A stretch of 64,000 bases of DNA. It comes from Parasponia andersonii. Its lineage: Eukaryota; Streptophyta; Magnoliopsida; Rosales; Cannabaceae. Position 1 is the first letter of the stretch; every line of letters begins with the position of its first letter. The notes under the pieces are model-generated. The model was not told the DNA's origin, made no database searches, and saw only the letters and a program-made list of their open reading frames with translations. The translations under genes and the position numbers were made by a program. The stretch covers positions 376,892 to 440,891 of the forward strand of contig JXTB01000326.1 in assembly GCA_002914805.1 (NCBI GenBank). The letters are read 5' to 3'. Shown one piece after another: positions 44,742-56,870 of this stretch.

Positions 44742-47737
44742 ATGGCGTCCATCTCTCTTTCCTTAGCTACAATATCTTATTCAAAAGCTTTGGTTTCCCA
44801 CCAAAGGATCTCCTCCATTGCCAGCCTCAAACCCCATGAGAGGACCTTATCATCTTCTCTACTGGGTGCCACTCTAAGACCAAGACTGTTGACCACAAGC
44901 AGAGGAAGAAGCTCTTCTAACACTGTGATCACTTGTTTAGCTTCTCCTTCTTCTTCTTCTTCGCTTCTTCCATCGGCTCTTCTATTTGACTGTGATGGAG
45001 TCCTTGTTGATACTGAGAAAGATGGTCACCGCATTTCTTTCAATGACACTTTCAAAGAGGTAACTGAGCATTTTTTGCCTTTAATTTTTCCTCAGATTTT
45101 CTCTGTCCTCTTTGTTTTATGGAGTTGGGAGCCTTATTTTGAATTCAATGAAGTTTTTAGAATCTGGGTTTTTAGTTTTATTGGGATTTTAAGAGAATAT
45201 TTTTGTTTGGTTGCTTGGAAAATGGTGGGAAAGAAGAGGTGTTTGATACTTTCTTTTTGGGGTTTTATTAGCTTGGGAGAATGGCTTAAATGGATTAATG
45301 ACATACACTGTGATTGATTGTGCAGAGAGAATTGGGTGTTACTTGGGATGTTGATTTGTATGGGGAGCTGCTCAAAATTGGAGGTGGAAAAGAGAGGTAA
45401 CGTCTTCCATAAATAACTTTTCTCCTTTCAAATTAAACTATTATGATTTGCACCAGAAATTTTTGAATTCCTTTTTTATACATAAATTGGATAATATATG
45501 TCAGAAATTTGAGTTGACAGTAGTGATCGATTAATTTTGGTTATTGTAGAATGACTGCCTACTTCAACAAGACAGGTTGGCCAGAAAAAGCTCCTAAGAG
45601 CGAAGAAGAGCGAAAGGAATTCATAGCTTCGCTTCACAAGCGAAAGACCGAGTTGTTCATGGCTCTTATTGAGAAAAAACTCCTCCCTCTTCGACCTGGC
45701 GTAGCTAAGTTGGTTTCTGCCTGACCTGTTTATCGTTCGATTGTTGGGTTTTATATAAATTTTCATCTTTTAGTTGAGATTCAATCTTGAAAGTAAGTTA
45801 GATAGTCATCAAGATGAGTCTTTTCTTAGATTAATCATTGATGAAGTTGGTATTTACAACCTTTCGGCTTCGTACGTGTATATTGGTCTTTTCATGTCTT
45901 TAATTAGATAGTCATCAAGATGAGTCTTTTCTTAGAATAATCATTGATGAAGTTGGTATTTACCACCTTCCGGCTTCGTACGTGTATATATTGGTCTTTT
46001 CATGTCTTTAATTATAAATGAGTTGGCTCCCAAAGTCTTAAATATGAGTTTATTTCGAGTATGAATGTAAAATTCCCGAAGTCACGTTGGTGAGTTCCTT
46101 TTATCAAATTGTACAGGCTGATTGATCAAGCTTTGGAAGAAGGAGTCAAAGTTGCTGTGTGTAGCACTTCTAATGAGAAGGCGGTATGCTTAATTGGGTT
46201 CCAAAATTCTTATTCCTAGTTGCTGAGATTTATCTCTACTAGAGCCAAACTCATATGAAGGAAAGTATTTTTCAGACAAAAGCAGTAGGAATTGATGAGA
46301 GGAAACTAATTATTAATAAGGGGCCTGGCCTAATTTGATCTCAAGCACAATTTTCTCTATCAGATTCTGATCTTGAAGTTCTTTGAAGCTTTATAAGCAT
46401 TTCGTGTTATTGATGGGATTTAGTATATTGCTGAATGTGATTTTTTTGATCATCTTAAAATACTTAGCTCAGCAGTGTTCTGCCTGTTTGATTTATTGAC
46501 TCTTTTGATACCCTTTGAATCATGACGATTGATCTGCATGTTGTTTTAAGGTCTCTGCAATTGTAAGTTTCTTGCTTGGACCTGAGAGGGCGGAGAAAAT
46601 CCAGATTTTTGCAGGAGATGTTGTTCCCCGCAAGAAGCCTGATCCAGTATACTTTCCATCGCTTTTTACACTTTTTCCTAGTAAAATCATGTGTTGAATT
46701 GTGTGAAGATACCATACAAATTGAGAATTTTAGTATCTCCAAATGTAAAGGCACAACTCCATTTTTTAGCCAGTCATCATGCTCATGGCCAAGGATAGCC
46801 TTTCCCTATTCTTAACTAACTATGTTCCCATAAATGCAACATAATGGGCTAGAATTAATCATGGTATAGAAAAGAAATGATTTTGCAATTTTGTAGGATT
46901 CAAGAAAGAAATCTGGTTACTAGTTAGAGCCCCTTTCTATATCCTATTGTGCAACTTAGTTAAGCCTTTCAGATTTTTAGAAGAAAGAATAATAGGGGGT
47001 GTATTTTTTCTTCCTATCCCCTAATATGTATTTCTTCTTCCTTACAGGCTATTTATATACTGGCGGCCAACACCCTCGGTGTTGATCCTTTGAGGTATTT
47101 CATGATAGTAGAACCTATATTTTGTGTGATGCTACACTGATCAACTCAGTGTGGCTTCATTTTTGTTGTTGACACTCTGGATGAGGTTCAAAGAACAGTC
47201 GATGAGTTGGTTACCTTGAATTCTATCTGTCCTCAGCACATAGCTTTATTCAACTTTTGAATGGTTTTTGATCATGTTTCATTGTGTACTCACAAAAACT
47301 TGAATGGCTGAGTTATTGCAACTCAAAGAAATGATGGTTTTATTATTCTTTGCAGTTGTGTTGTTATAGAGGACAGTGCCATAGGTCTTGCAGCTGCAAA
47401 AGCTGCTGGAATGAAGTGCATAGTAACTAAAAGCGGGTACTTTCTTTTCTCTGTATCTGCAAAATGTTTATGTTTTCAATCATGTCTATGTTGCTAGTAG
47501 CCCTGATATTTTAGTTAGTTGACATTTTCTGACTAATTGTCACGGTGATTCTTGGTAGGTAGAATAGTGATCTAATTAAGATGTTAAACTCTTTGGAATT
47601 GATCTCGTTGCAGATACACAGCAAATGAAGACTTTTTAAATGCTGATGCGGTTTTTGACTTCATTGGAGATCCTCCAGAGGAGAGGTTTGGCTTGGCATT
47701 TGCCAGAAGCCTTCTTGAGAAGCAGTATGTAAGCTAG
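44742..47737 (+). CDS. CBBY: Chloroplast HAD-family CbbY-like phosphatase
   Basis: HAD-superfamily sugar phosphatase; the Arabidopsis homologue At3g48420 hydrolyses xylulose-1,5-bisphosphate, a misfire product that inhibits Rubisco. It has 320 residues in exons 44742-45059, 45326-45396, 45550-45708, 46117-46183, 46551-46646, 47048-47094, 47356-47436 and 47614-47737. Residues 1-65 are Ser/Thr/Arg-rich with few acids, as in a stroma-targeting transit peptide. HAD motif I is LLFDCDGVLVDTE (nucleophile D83, acid/base D85), motif II VAVCSTSN, motif III lysine in RKKPDP and motif IV VVIEDSAIGLAAAKAAGM. The exon 3 donor (GTTGGT) is weaker than the others but is fixed by phase and family alignment. 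It ends LLEKQYVS. The family, the targeting and the motifs agree, so it looks functional. Confidence 0.94.
45798..46013. repeat. Tandem duplication, period 106 bp
   Basis: TTAGATAGTCATCAAGATGA begins at 45798 and again at 45904. The whole unit, through TTCGTACGTGTATATTGGTC and TTTTCATGTCTTTAATTA, is repeated with only a few differences. It lies in intron 3 of the CbbY-like gene. Confidence 0.95.
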
Positions 47738-48619
47738 TCTATTATGTACAATGTAGTTTTTTACTCTTTATTTATTTTTATTTTTATTATTTTTTTTTTT
47801 TGGGGGGGGGGGGGGTGGAGTTCCTCTCTTGGGGTCTAGTATGATGAAATTAAATAAAGTATGAAGGTCTATGGTGATAAAGCATAATTAAGGTTTTCTG
47901 ATTGCCAAGCCAAGTTAATGGAATCATGATCAGCTGGGTCTCTTGTTAATTTGTGGTGGATGTAGTAAAAGGTTGATTTGGTATGGTATGAGATCTCTTT
48001 CACAGTTTGCGAAAAAAAAAAAAATAATAATTGTAAACATTGTGTTCTTCGCATTAACAATTTTATATCCTGCTTTAACGTTCTTAGGACACTTTTAATT
48101 AGTCTCAATTAATTTAACACACATACAAATATGCGTCTGTAAGTATTGAGTATGAGTGCTGAATGTTGAAACATCTACACACACACACACATATACATAT
48201 ATCAGTTCCATAACTCGTTTTTGTTTTAAAATACGACACGCCGTATATCCGGTTTATTAACCAAAGAAAAAAGTTACGGAGAGATAGGCATGTAATTTTT
48301 CGTGGATGTCGTTTTTCCAAACATGTCGTAAATGTCTCCTAATTAAGCTACATGTCGTTTAACAGAATCTTTATTATTGTTATTATTTTTCTAGTCGTAT
48401 AAGAATACAAATAACATTAACTGACATTAAACATATAAAAACTATAAGGGACCACCAAGCAAGTAATTACTAATTAATTCCCAATCCAGAAATTTAAAAA
48501 CGTACAGATAAGGCCAAAATTCTGCAACACCCAAATTTCAAGGGAGCCTATAGAAATATGCAATCCAAGCATGGCAGACATATTACCGTAGCAAGCATGA
48601 CCTCTTCAACTTGATCTCC

Positions 48620-48662
<43 letters not shown>

Positions 48663-48912
48663 ACAGACTATACTACCACTAGCTAGCCATTCAAATTTAA
48701 TTCCAATTATAACAACGTTCCGCTTATGACCTCTCAAATTTGATCATATCTAGTTCGCTTTTCAAAGAAAATATATATAGAACATATATCTCGAGTAAAT
48801 GAAATAAATTAACAATATGTATAACAAGTGTAGAGTGGATATAAGATCTAACTAGCTACCTGAACATGAGTGAAGAGGAATCGTGACTGACTCATATAAA
48901 TATATATATATA
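47738..48912. other. Intergenic region 3' of the CbbY-like gene
   Basis: Holds the probable 3' UTR, a poly-G tract near 47803-47815 and a (GA)n at 48623-48660. CATGTCGT-rich sequence at 48235-48360 resembles that near 9240-9500. No gene is supported. Confidence 0.5.
48623..48660. repeat. (GA)n microsatellite
   Basis: About 19 uninterrupted GA units. Confidence 0.97.
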
Positions 48913-49153
48913 GGTTGTCAATCTAATAGGTATTTTTTTTCTTTACCTATGGATATGTATTTTTTTCTTAACCATTGGATTATCATCTAATAGTGATCCA
49001 ATGACTATAATGAAGTGCATAAAAAGACGTGCATTATTAATGCTCTTTCTCTCTTACTTTTTACAATAAAAAAATATATATGCTAAATTTTCATTGGCTA
49101 AATTGATACCTATGCATAGGTAAAAAAAAAAAAATACCTACTGGATTGGTGCC
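48913..49153 (-). mobile_element. Microsatellite-embedded MITE, copy D
   Basis: 241 bp, same orientation as copy C. It starts GGTTGTCAATCTAATAGGTA, ends CCTACTGGATTGGTGCC and is flanked by (TA)n on both sides (left about 48898-48912, right 49154-49178). Confidence 0.85.
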
Positions 49154-50454
49154 TATATATATATATATATATATATAAAATAGTTTTGAGGACGTGCCTC
49201 CTCCCGTATATTTTTTATTTTTTGGCGAAATATATTATAGTGTTAGTTATAATTGATGTTTTAAATATAGATTGATATTCTAAGGTAGAAAAGAAAAAAA
49301 ATGTTTTCCTGTATAAAAATTTTATATGAAGGATTAATTGTAAAAAAAAAAAATGTATGGATGAACTACTTTCACAAGATAATCAATTCTTTTGATTAAT
49401 TAAGAAAAAAATATTTTTCTTTGCCATTAAATTGTTTTGTTTATTTTATTTTATTTTTTAAGTTATTCTATGATTTATTTTTCTTAAAATAATAAATATA
49501 ACGGACTAAGCTACTGTCACGATGATAATAAAAATTGAAAGAGAAAAAAAAAAGAGCTTTTATAATTATGGAAAAAAAACAGAGTAATTGAAATACAATT
49601 TGAAAAGGCAAGTTTACTAAAAAAAATGAAAAATGAAAAAGGCAAGTGAAGATAGAAAGAAAAAATAAATAACTAAAAAAATTGTCGTAAATAGAAAAAT
49701 GTAAGTGGGATCCTGGGTCGGTATATATAACGAGGAGTAAAACGAAATTTTAATACACCAAATCATCTTAAACTAATTAATAAATGACATATTTGTATTA
49801 GCTTTTTCTTTTTTTTTTTTAAAAAAGTGAGGTTTAACTAATGACCATCATATACTACAAATTTAAAGGAAAATAACACACGCACTCTACCAAAGTTTGA
49901 ACCTTGATCCCAAACTCATACACATCCCTCAAATCTTGGATCAACTGAGCTAGTCCCAGTTAGTTATATTTGTATTAGAAGGATAAAACTATAAAATAAG
50001 AGTATAAATGGCAACAAAAAAATTGAATGCTGCTTATTTATTGACACTTATTATATAAATAAATAAAAATAAAAATAAATCCATATTTAATGTTTATTTT
50101 TTATTTTCTATTTTTACATAAGTTTTTATTTTTTACGTAAAAAAATGATGAATTTTAATGTTACAAAACAATAATTATAGATATAGGAATAAAAAAAAAA
50201 CTTCCAGGTGCATATATATATATATATATGTATATATATATGAAAGAAAGACAAGAACAAAAACAGAAACGGGAGAGAGAGAACTTTTTCCTTTTGAGAA
50301 ATGGTCATCCGCATTGGCACATCTCCGTCACATTCGTACTAACGGCCCCACAACCTTAGTAATTTGTAGTTACAAGCTTTTTTGATTTGGCTTGAAGCAG
50401 GTTAGACCATTTTGTTGAGTAGACTAGCTTTAATTCACTTTTAGTTTTTTTTTT
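49154..50454. other. Intergenic AT-rich region up to the second gap
   Basis: No gene. It contains the SINE at 49815-49962 and a TA-rich microsatellite at about 50211-50241. Confidence 0.5.
49815..49962 (-). mobile_element. tRNA-derived SINE
   Basis: Read on the minus strand it begins near 49962 with GGGACTAGCTCAGTTGATCC, which contains a tRNA-type A box (TAGCTCAGTTG). About 50 bp on it has a B-box-like GGTTCAAACTT, then a non-tRNA body and an A/T-homopolymer end near 49815. Spacing and order match RNA polymerase III promoters of plant SINEs. No target duplication was identified by eye. Confidence 0.6.
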
Positions 50455-50726
50455 NNNNNNNNNNNNNNNNNNNNNNNNNNNNNNNNNNNNNNNNNNNNNN
50501 NNNNNNNNNNNNNNNNNNNNNNNNNNNNNNNNNNNNNNNNNNNNNNNNNNNNNNNNNNNNNNNNNNNNNNNNNNNNNNNNNNNNNNNNNNNNNNNNNNNN
50601 NNNNNNNNNNNNNNNNNNNNNNNNNNNNNNNNNNNNNNNNNNNNNNNNNNNNNNNNNNNNNNNNNNNNNNNNNNNNNNNNNNNNNNNNNNNNNNNNNNNN
50701 NNNNNNNNNNNNNNNNNNNNNNNNNN
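50455..50726. other. Assembly gap (N run, 272 bp)
   Basis: Unbroken run of N bordered by a poly-T tract on the left. Confidence 1.
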
Positions 50727-50798
50727 TTTTGGTGAGTGAGGCTTGCGAAGGCGGCGAAAAAGACTGAGACTTTTCGGTTCCAATCTCGGGTGGTCCAT
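50727..50798 (-). CDS. Possible gene start cut by the gap
   Basis: On the minus strand an ATG at 50798 opens a frame of 24 codons (MDHPRLEPKSLSLFRRLRKP...) that runs straight into the gap. The sequence from 50727 to about 51018 is richer in GC than the surroundings, and the pyrimidine-rich stretch upstream of the ATG resembles a plant 5' UTR. The same frame is open for tens of codons upstream as well. I recognise no family, and without the gap sequence this could equally be a retroelement or pseudogene piece. Confidence 0.25.
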
Positions 50799-51018
50799 AT
50801 TCTTTAGAGCTTGGGGTTGAGGGTTAGTGGATGTAGGATTCGTAGGTGGGGTAACTGGGTCAGATACGGAGGTCGGACCTGATAGAGGGAGGATTAGGAG
50901 TGGTGGTGGTAATGGTGTTTGTTGTTTTGTGGTAATGTGGAGTTTGGGAGGAGAGGAAGGTAAGAAAGGCTATGGAGAAGAAAAGAGAGAGAAGGAAAGG
51001 CTTGCGGAGGAAGTGTAG

Positions 51019-51067
51019 TTTGGGAATGTCGATTTGTATTATGCACGAGGTATTAGGACTACCATAC

Positions 51068-51108
<41 letters not shown>

Positions 51109-51303
51109 CGTGTGATGATAGAGTTGGTATATGTATTAGAATCGAGTTCAAGGATACTGAAATGTGTATATATATATTGAGAAGAATATGCAAAAATTAA
51201 TACACATGTGTATATATATATATAGAGAGAGAGAGAGAGGAGAGTTTGTACGTGTGACGATATTCGGCCTTGCAAATGGCTAAACATGATAAGAGGCAGT
51301 ATA
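51019..51303. repeat. (GA)n and (TA)n microsatellite cluster
   Basis: (GA)n at about 51075-51102 and a joined (TA)n(GA)n at about 51210-51240. No gene is visible in this stretch. Confidence 0.85.
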
Positions 51304-51529
51304 TAACAATAATATTTGATCTCAATATAAACTTTTTGATTCATTAAATTCAATTTACACATCCAAAAAACAAGAAGTAGATATGATTAATTTAAAATAC
51401 AAAAACTACAGATACAACAAACTAGAGAAATATATGTGGAGATAACGTAGAAGTAGCTTTTGATGAAATTTTTGAAATCAAATCTTTCAAATTTGAGGAA
51501 ATTCAGGTGGTGAAGATTTTGGAGCTGCA

Positions 51530-52178
51530 TGTCACGACCTAGCCTCTAGACAATTATGCGGTACTTAGTATAGTCCGTCACACTAAGTCAGCCTACCAAC
51601 ACTCAAGAAGTAGACTCAGAGTAAGCTTTGAGACAAAGTGGCAAATGATAAGAGATTTTGAGTAAATGAAAGCTTTGTATTACTCTTAGAATACTTACAA
51701 CTCTCACAAATGAGACCTGTGTACAAATATACCCAAGGGGTCCTTTATATAGGCAAAGTTTAAACCAACCAAGGGTTATGATCGTGTCAAGTGGTATGAT
51801 TTAACAAAGGGTCTAGAATATTCCTAAATAATAGTAATATCTACAAAGATATTTACATGGAGAAATCTAGAATAAATATGGCTTAGATTCTTCTAGGAGG
51901 TTCACCTACCATCTTGGCTTTTTCAAGTCATTCTAGGAGCTTCTAGAACCGTTTCAACCCATCTAGTACCATCCAACCTTGTCTAGAACCTTCAAGAACT
52001 TAGTAATACCATCTAGAGTTTTCTAGCACGGCTAAGACCTCTCTTGATCATTCTATAAGTGTCTACCACGTTCTAGGGCCTTCTTCTATCCTTTTGGGTA
52101 AGCAGTATATATAGAAGATCTTAGAGCCATAGACAGTAATATTTGGATTTTGGAGAGTCAAATGAGTAGGGCGTAATA
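51530..52178 (-). repeat. 3' LTR of the gypsy element
   Basis: 649 bp starting TGTCACGACCTAGCC on the plus strand. It matches 56865-57515 along its whole length with many substitutions. The terminal TGTTA has decayed to TATTA at 52178. Confidence 0.9.
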
Positions 52179-52191
52179 CCTTTCCCCACTT
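52179..52191 (-). other. Polypurine tract of the gypsy element
   Basis: AAGTGGGGAAAGG on the minus strand, directly next to the 3' LTR; primer site for plus-strand synthesis. Confidence 0.8.
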
Positions 52192-52279
52192 AAGTTTGCG
52201 ATGCCTCCGTCACGCTATTGACTTTGAACCACTCGATATGGTTTTTGAATTACTATAAGGTATCCTCATGCTCCCAGCT

Positions 52280-55200
52280 AGCCTCGGCCTTGGACAAATT
52301 CTTCTATTTTACTAAGTATTCTCGATAATTAGGTATACCACATTGGCAGATCAAGCGATCGGCTATAATACACTTCACCTATTTATCAAAAGAGGTTACC
52401 ACTGCAGTAGGAGCCTTTTTAGACTCGCCCCTTGAAGGGTCTTCCTCGTCTCCATGGTAGGGTTTTAGTATGCTAACATGGAAAACAGAGAAAATTTTTA
52501 ATTTGGCAGGGAGTTGAAGCTTATAGGAGACCTTACCTACATACTTGAGTACCAGAAATAGACCTTTTATACTTGCGCACCAACCCTTTATACACCTTCC
52601 TCAAGGTTTTGAATTATTGAGGCAGTAGCTTGACAAGGACTAAATCTCCCTCTTGGTACTCAACGTGCCTCATCTTTTTATCGACCTATTTTTTTCATTC
52701 TTTTAGAAGCCTTATTCAAGTAGGCACTAGCCAACTCTGTTTGTTCATGCCATGCCTTAATAAACTTGAATGCTACTAGACTCTTCCTACTGTAACTTGT
52801 CACTTAGATATGTGGAGTTATAGGTTGCTAACCCATGACTATCTCAAAGGGACTCTTGTCTATATACTCAATCCTCTAGAGGTTAAAAGAGAATTGGGCT
52901 ACATCAAGTAATTTTGCCCAATTTTTTTGGTTGGCACTCACAAAGTGCCTCAAATATAGCTCCAACATGGCATTTGCTCTTTCCGTCTGGCCATCATTTT
53001 AGGAGTGAAAGCTAGTAGAAAAGTTCAAGTTTGAACCCATCAACTTGAACAGTTCTGTCCAAAACCTTCCAGTGAACCGAGGGTCACGGTCACTTACAAT
53101 GTTTAATGGGACTCCCCAAAGCTTTACGACATGCTTCATAAAGAGCCGTGCGGTCTCGTTTGCGGAACAATCAGGTGAAGCAGGTATGAAGGTGACATAC
53201 TTGCTGAAGTGATCAACTACCATATAACGCTACCAAAGCCTTCTGACTTAGGCAGACTAGTGATAAACTCTATAGAGACACTCTCTCATAGTCTCTCAGG
53301 AATGGGGAGAGGTTCCAACACTCCGCCAGTGATTATTGTTCCACTTTGTCTTGTGTGAGTCTTGTTAGCACACAAGACAAATTTGCGCATAGGCCTCAAC
53401 ATCTCTCCTGAGCTAAGGCCAATAGTAGATAGCTTTGATAAGAGCAAGAGTATGCTTCTGACTTGAGTGACTAGCCCACAAAGAATCTTGGCACTCTTTA
53501 ATAAGCTCTTTTCTTAAGTTTCCCTACTTAGGCACGTAGAGTCGATTGCCTTTGGCTTAGAGAAGTTTGTTGCTCAGCCAAAAACATCTCGTCTTTCCTT
53601 CCTTCACTAGGGGTAGCAGGCTCTTTGCAAGAATATCGTGTTCTAGCCCTTCCTTGATTTTCTCCATCAAGGTGCTATCGAGTCTGCTTAAGGTGGCTAG
53701 CTCCGCCTTTTTGCTTAGGTTATCCGCCACTATATTGGCATTCCCAAGCTTGTATTCAAGCCTATAGTCTAATTCTACCAAGATGTTTTGCCACCAAACT
53801 TGCTTAGGACTCAACTTTTTCTGAGTTTGAAGCTTGTGGCTATATTGTTGGTCATAATCGTGAAGTGAGTACCCAATAAGTAGTGTCACCATACCCTTAA
53901 ATAATGGATGATGGTAGTCAACTTTTTTTCTTGCATTGTGTAGTGTCTCTCGATATTATTGAGTTTGTGGCTTTTATAAGTAATGGGATGCCCTTCTTGC
54001 ATTAGTACTCCGTCAATAGCAAAGTCAGAGGCACCCGTGTGAAGCTCATATGCCTTAGAGTGATCAGGCAAACTGAGAACTGGCTTTTTACTTACGGCCT
54101 TTTTAAGTCTTCGAATGAGACTTTGCACTTAGGTGTCCACTCCCAAGACTTGTTCTTCTTGAGCAAGTTAATAAGTGGCACTACTCTTGCTGAGTAGGAC
54201 TTAATGAACTGCCTATAATAGTTCACAAGTCCAAGGAAAGCTTTCAACTCGGGTACCTTAATAGGAGATTTCCACTCTTGAATGGCTTGCACCTTGGCTT
54301 CATCCATCATAAGTTTCTTATCCTTTTTCTAATACCCTAGGAACATTACTTCCTCTTGGGCGAAGGAGCACTTCTCCTTCTTGATGAATAATTGGTTCTC
54401 CCTCAAGGCCTCGAACATTTTCCCTAAATATTTTAGGTGCTCTTCCATGGTCTTGCTAAAGATGACTATATCATCAAGGTAGACTACCATGAATCGATCG
54501 AGGTAGGGATGGAATAGCTTGCAAAAGGTAGCAGGTGCATTGGTAGGACCAAATGGCATGACTAAGAACTCGTAAGCAGTATACCTTGTCACGCACGTGG
54601 CCTTGGGCTCATCTTCTTCTACTATGCGCACTTAGTAATACCCCAGGTACAAATCAAGCTTCGAGAAATATCTAGCATTTTCAAGTTAATCGAACAAGTT
54701 TGCAATAAGTGGGATGAGGTACTTGTTTTTTACTGTCACCTTGTTAAGAGTCCGGTAGTCAATGCACATCCTTAGTGAGCTATTTTTCTTTCTCTGGAAC
54801 AACATCGGGATACTGAAAGGAGCTTTGAAGGACCTGATGTAACCCATATTAAGCAATTCCTTTAGTTATTTCTAGAGTTTTGCTAACTCCAAAGGGGCCA
54901 TTCGATAGGGACTCATCGCGAGTGGCCTCGTGCCTGGCTCAAACTCGATTTCATGATCCACATCCCTTCTAGGTGGAAGTTTCTTGGGCAGGGTATCAGG
55001 CATCACATCTTGGAATTTATCCAAGACAGCTTGCACCTCTATGGGCAAGTTACCTTGAGGTTCTAACTCTTCGTCCTCGTGCTCTTTTAGGATGGTCAAG
55101 TAACTCTCATCTTCTCAAATCCTTCTTGAATTGAAATACAGAGAGTACTTTGTTTCCCACTTTTATGGACCACTCCATTGATACCACACAAGCCTTTTCA

Positions 55201-55650
55201 CCATCTATGATGCACATAGAGTTGGCAAAGGGATTGGGGAATACCCGCATTGCATCAAGGTACTCCAAACAAAGCACTACCACAAAGTCATCTATTAGCA
55301 CCATTGATAGATCAAGTTGGCTAGCCCATACACCTAGGCTAGCCTTAACACTATGAGCAACCCTATGAATGGGTGTGCTACTGAGTTTACTGCCTTGAGG
55401 AAGCCTATTCCATTAGACACCGTTAAGCCCAACCGCCTAACTTCCTCAATAGAGACGAAGTTGTGGGATGCACTCGTATCAACCAAGGCTTTAAAAGCCT
55501 TGCCATTGACTGTTGCATCCACAAAGAGTAGGCCCTTAGCTTGTGACTTAGGGGCCAATTGCAAGACGTAAATGAGTTGTAAGGAACCAACATGTGCACC
55601 ACCATTTTCTCTATCACCTCTTTCTTAGCTTGGTTTGGAGGCATTTAAGG
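52280..55650 (-). pseudogene. Gypsy pol pseudogene (PR-RT-RNase H-INT-chromodomain)
   Basis: Fragments of one polyprotein lie in order on the minus strand. Protease is near 55334-55564, with DTSAS where D-[ST]-G-A is expected. The RT palm with YLDD is in 54329-54631. RNase H is near 53886-54128 (GVLMQEGHPITYKSHKLN). Integrase core 52999-53223 includes VVDHFSKYVTFIPA and IVSDRDPRFTGRFW. A chromodomain-like REYLVK.KNLSKAEASWE follows near 52290-52400. Internal stops, several at positions where the family has Trp, and frameshifts show it is dead. Confidence 0.85.
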
Positions 55651-56870
55651 CATTGAGAGCTTTCTTCTTAGGACACTCGCATGCCCAATGTGGCCTATCA
55701 CAAAGGAAATACTTGACTCTTGATTTGGAGAAGTCACGATCTTCCTTCTCCTTACTCTTATCTTTGTGCTTATAAGAGGAACTATCTTTGTTCTATTTTT
55801 CTCATTTTATTTACTCTCCCTCACTCTTTGCTCCACCACCCTTCTTATCTTTGGCCTTAGAAGGGTTCTTGTGGGTAGAGTAATCAACAAGGCTCTCGGC
55901 TACTGCAATAGCATCGGCCAAGTCCTAGACACCAACGCTTGAGCTCTAACTTGGCCTAATTCTGAAGACCATCCATGAACAAGAACAAGGCATCTTTATT
56001 TGAAGTGTCAAGGACTTTGAGCAAAAGTATGGTAAACTTTTTCATGTAGTCTCTCACACTACTAGATTGCTTGATGTGGTGAAGACGGCCTCTCACCTCC
56101 TCTTTGGCATTCTCGGGAAAGAATTGCCTCTTTAGCTCTCTCTTGAAGTAATCAAAGGTGGCTATGGTGTACACCCCTCATTGCATCTTCCCGTGTCTCT
56201 GCCTTTACCATAGCATGGTAGTATCGGTTAGATACAAGGCTGCATTATGAATTTTACTGGCATTATCCGTCACACTGGCGGCCTCGAAGTATTGTTCGAG
56301 TCCCCATAGGAAGTTCTCAACTTCCTGAGCATTTCGAGTATCATTGAAAGTCTTTGGTTTAGGCACCTTGACCTTCCTTACCTCAATGGTTGTTGTAGTG
56401 GTCATCCCCGTGGCCACCGCTCGCTTGCACAAAGCAAGATTATCACCCATTTCATTTACTCTAAGTAAAATATTAGTGAGTTTTCTTTGGAAGAGATCTC
56501 GTACCTTGGAAATCTCCGAATGAAGGGACTTGATCTTGCGCCTTAAGTCGGCCTCTAGCCCACCAAGTGCATCTTTGATGCTGTTGTGGATCTCTGCATC
56601 CTCGGTCTCCAAACCGTCGCAACGACCATCTAGGTCATGTACTCGCTCGCCCAACGTGCCCAAGTTGGACTCTAGTTGGGATACTCTAGCCTCCAAGCTA
56701 GTCGCCACGTCCCTCGATTTGCCGTAGGTAGCACCCTTCTTCCCTTCGTAATGCCCATGTTCAGAAGCACCAACTTCAATGGGGTCGGGAGTTACAACCA
56801 TGGTCTTCATATAAACAATGGAATCACCAAGATACAACGAACAACCAAAGCTCTGATACCACGATGTCAC
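55650..56870 (-). pseudogene. Gypsy gag pseudogene
   Basis: The open part 56205-56870 has a heptad-like coiled-coil region (LEARVSQLESNLGTLGERVH) followed by VPKPKTFNDTRNAQEVENFL. After a frameshift, 55956-56174 has FKRELKRQFFPENAKEEVR, the retrotransposon gag core, and further left (near 55660-55690) is a CDRPHWACECPKKK zinc-knuckle remnant. It is broken by a frameshift and stops. Confidence 0.8.
56850..56861 (-). other. Gypsy primer-binding site (tRNA-iMet)
   Basis: TGGTATCAGAGC on the minus strand, three bases from the 5' LTR; the standard complement of the 3' end of plant initiator tRNA-Met. Confidence 0.92.
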
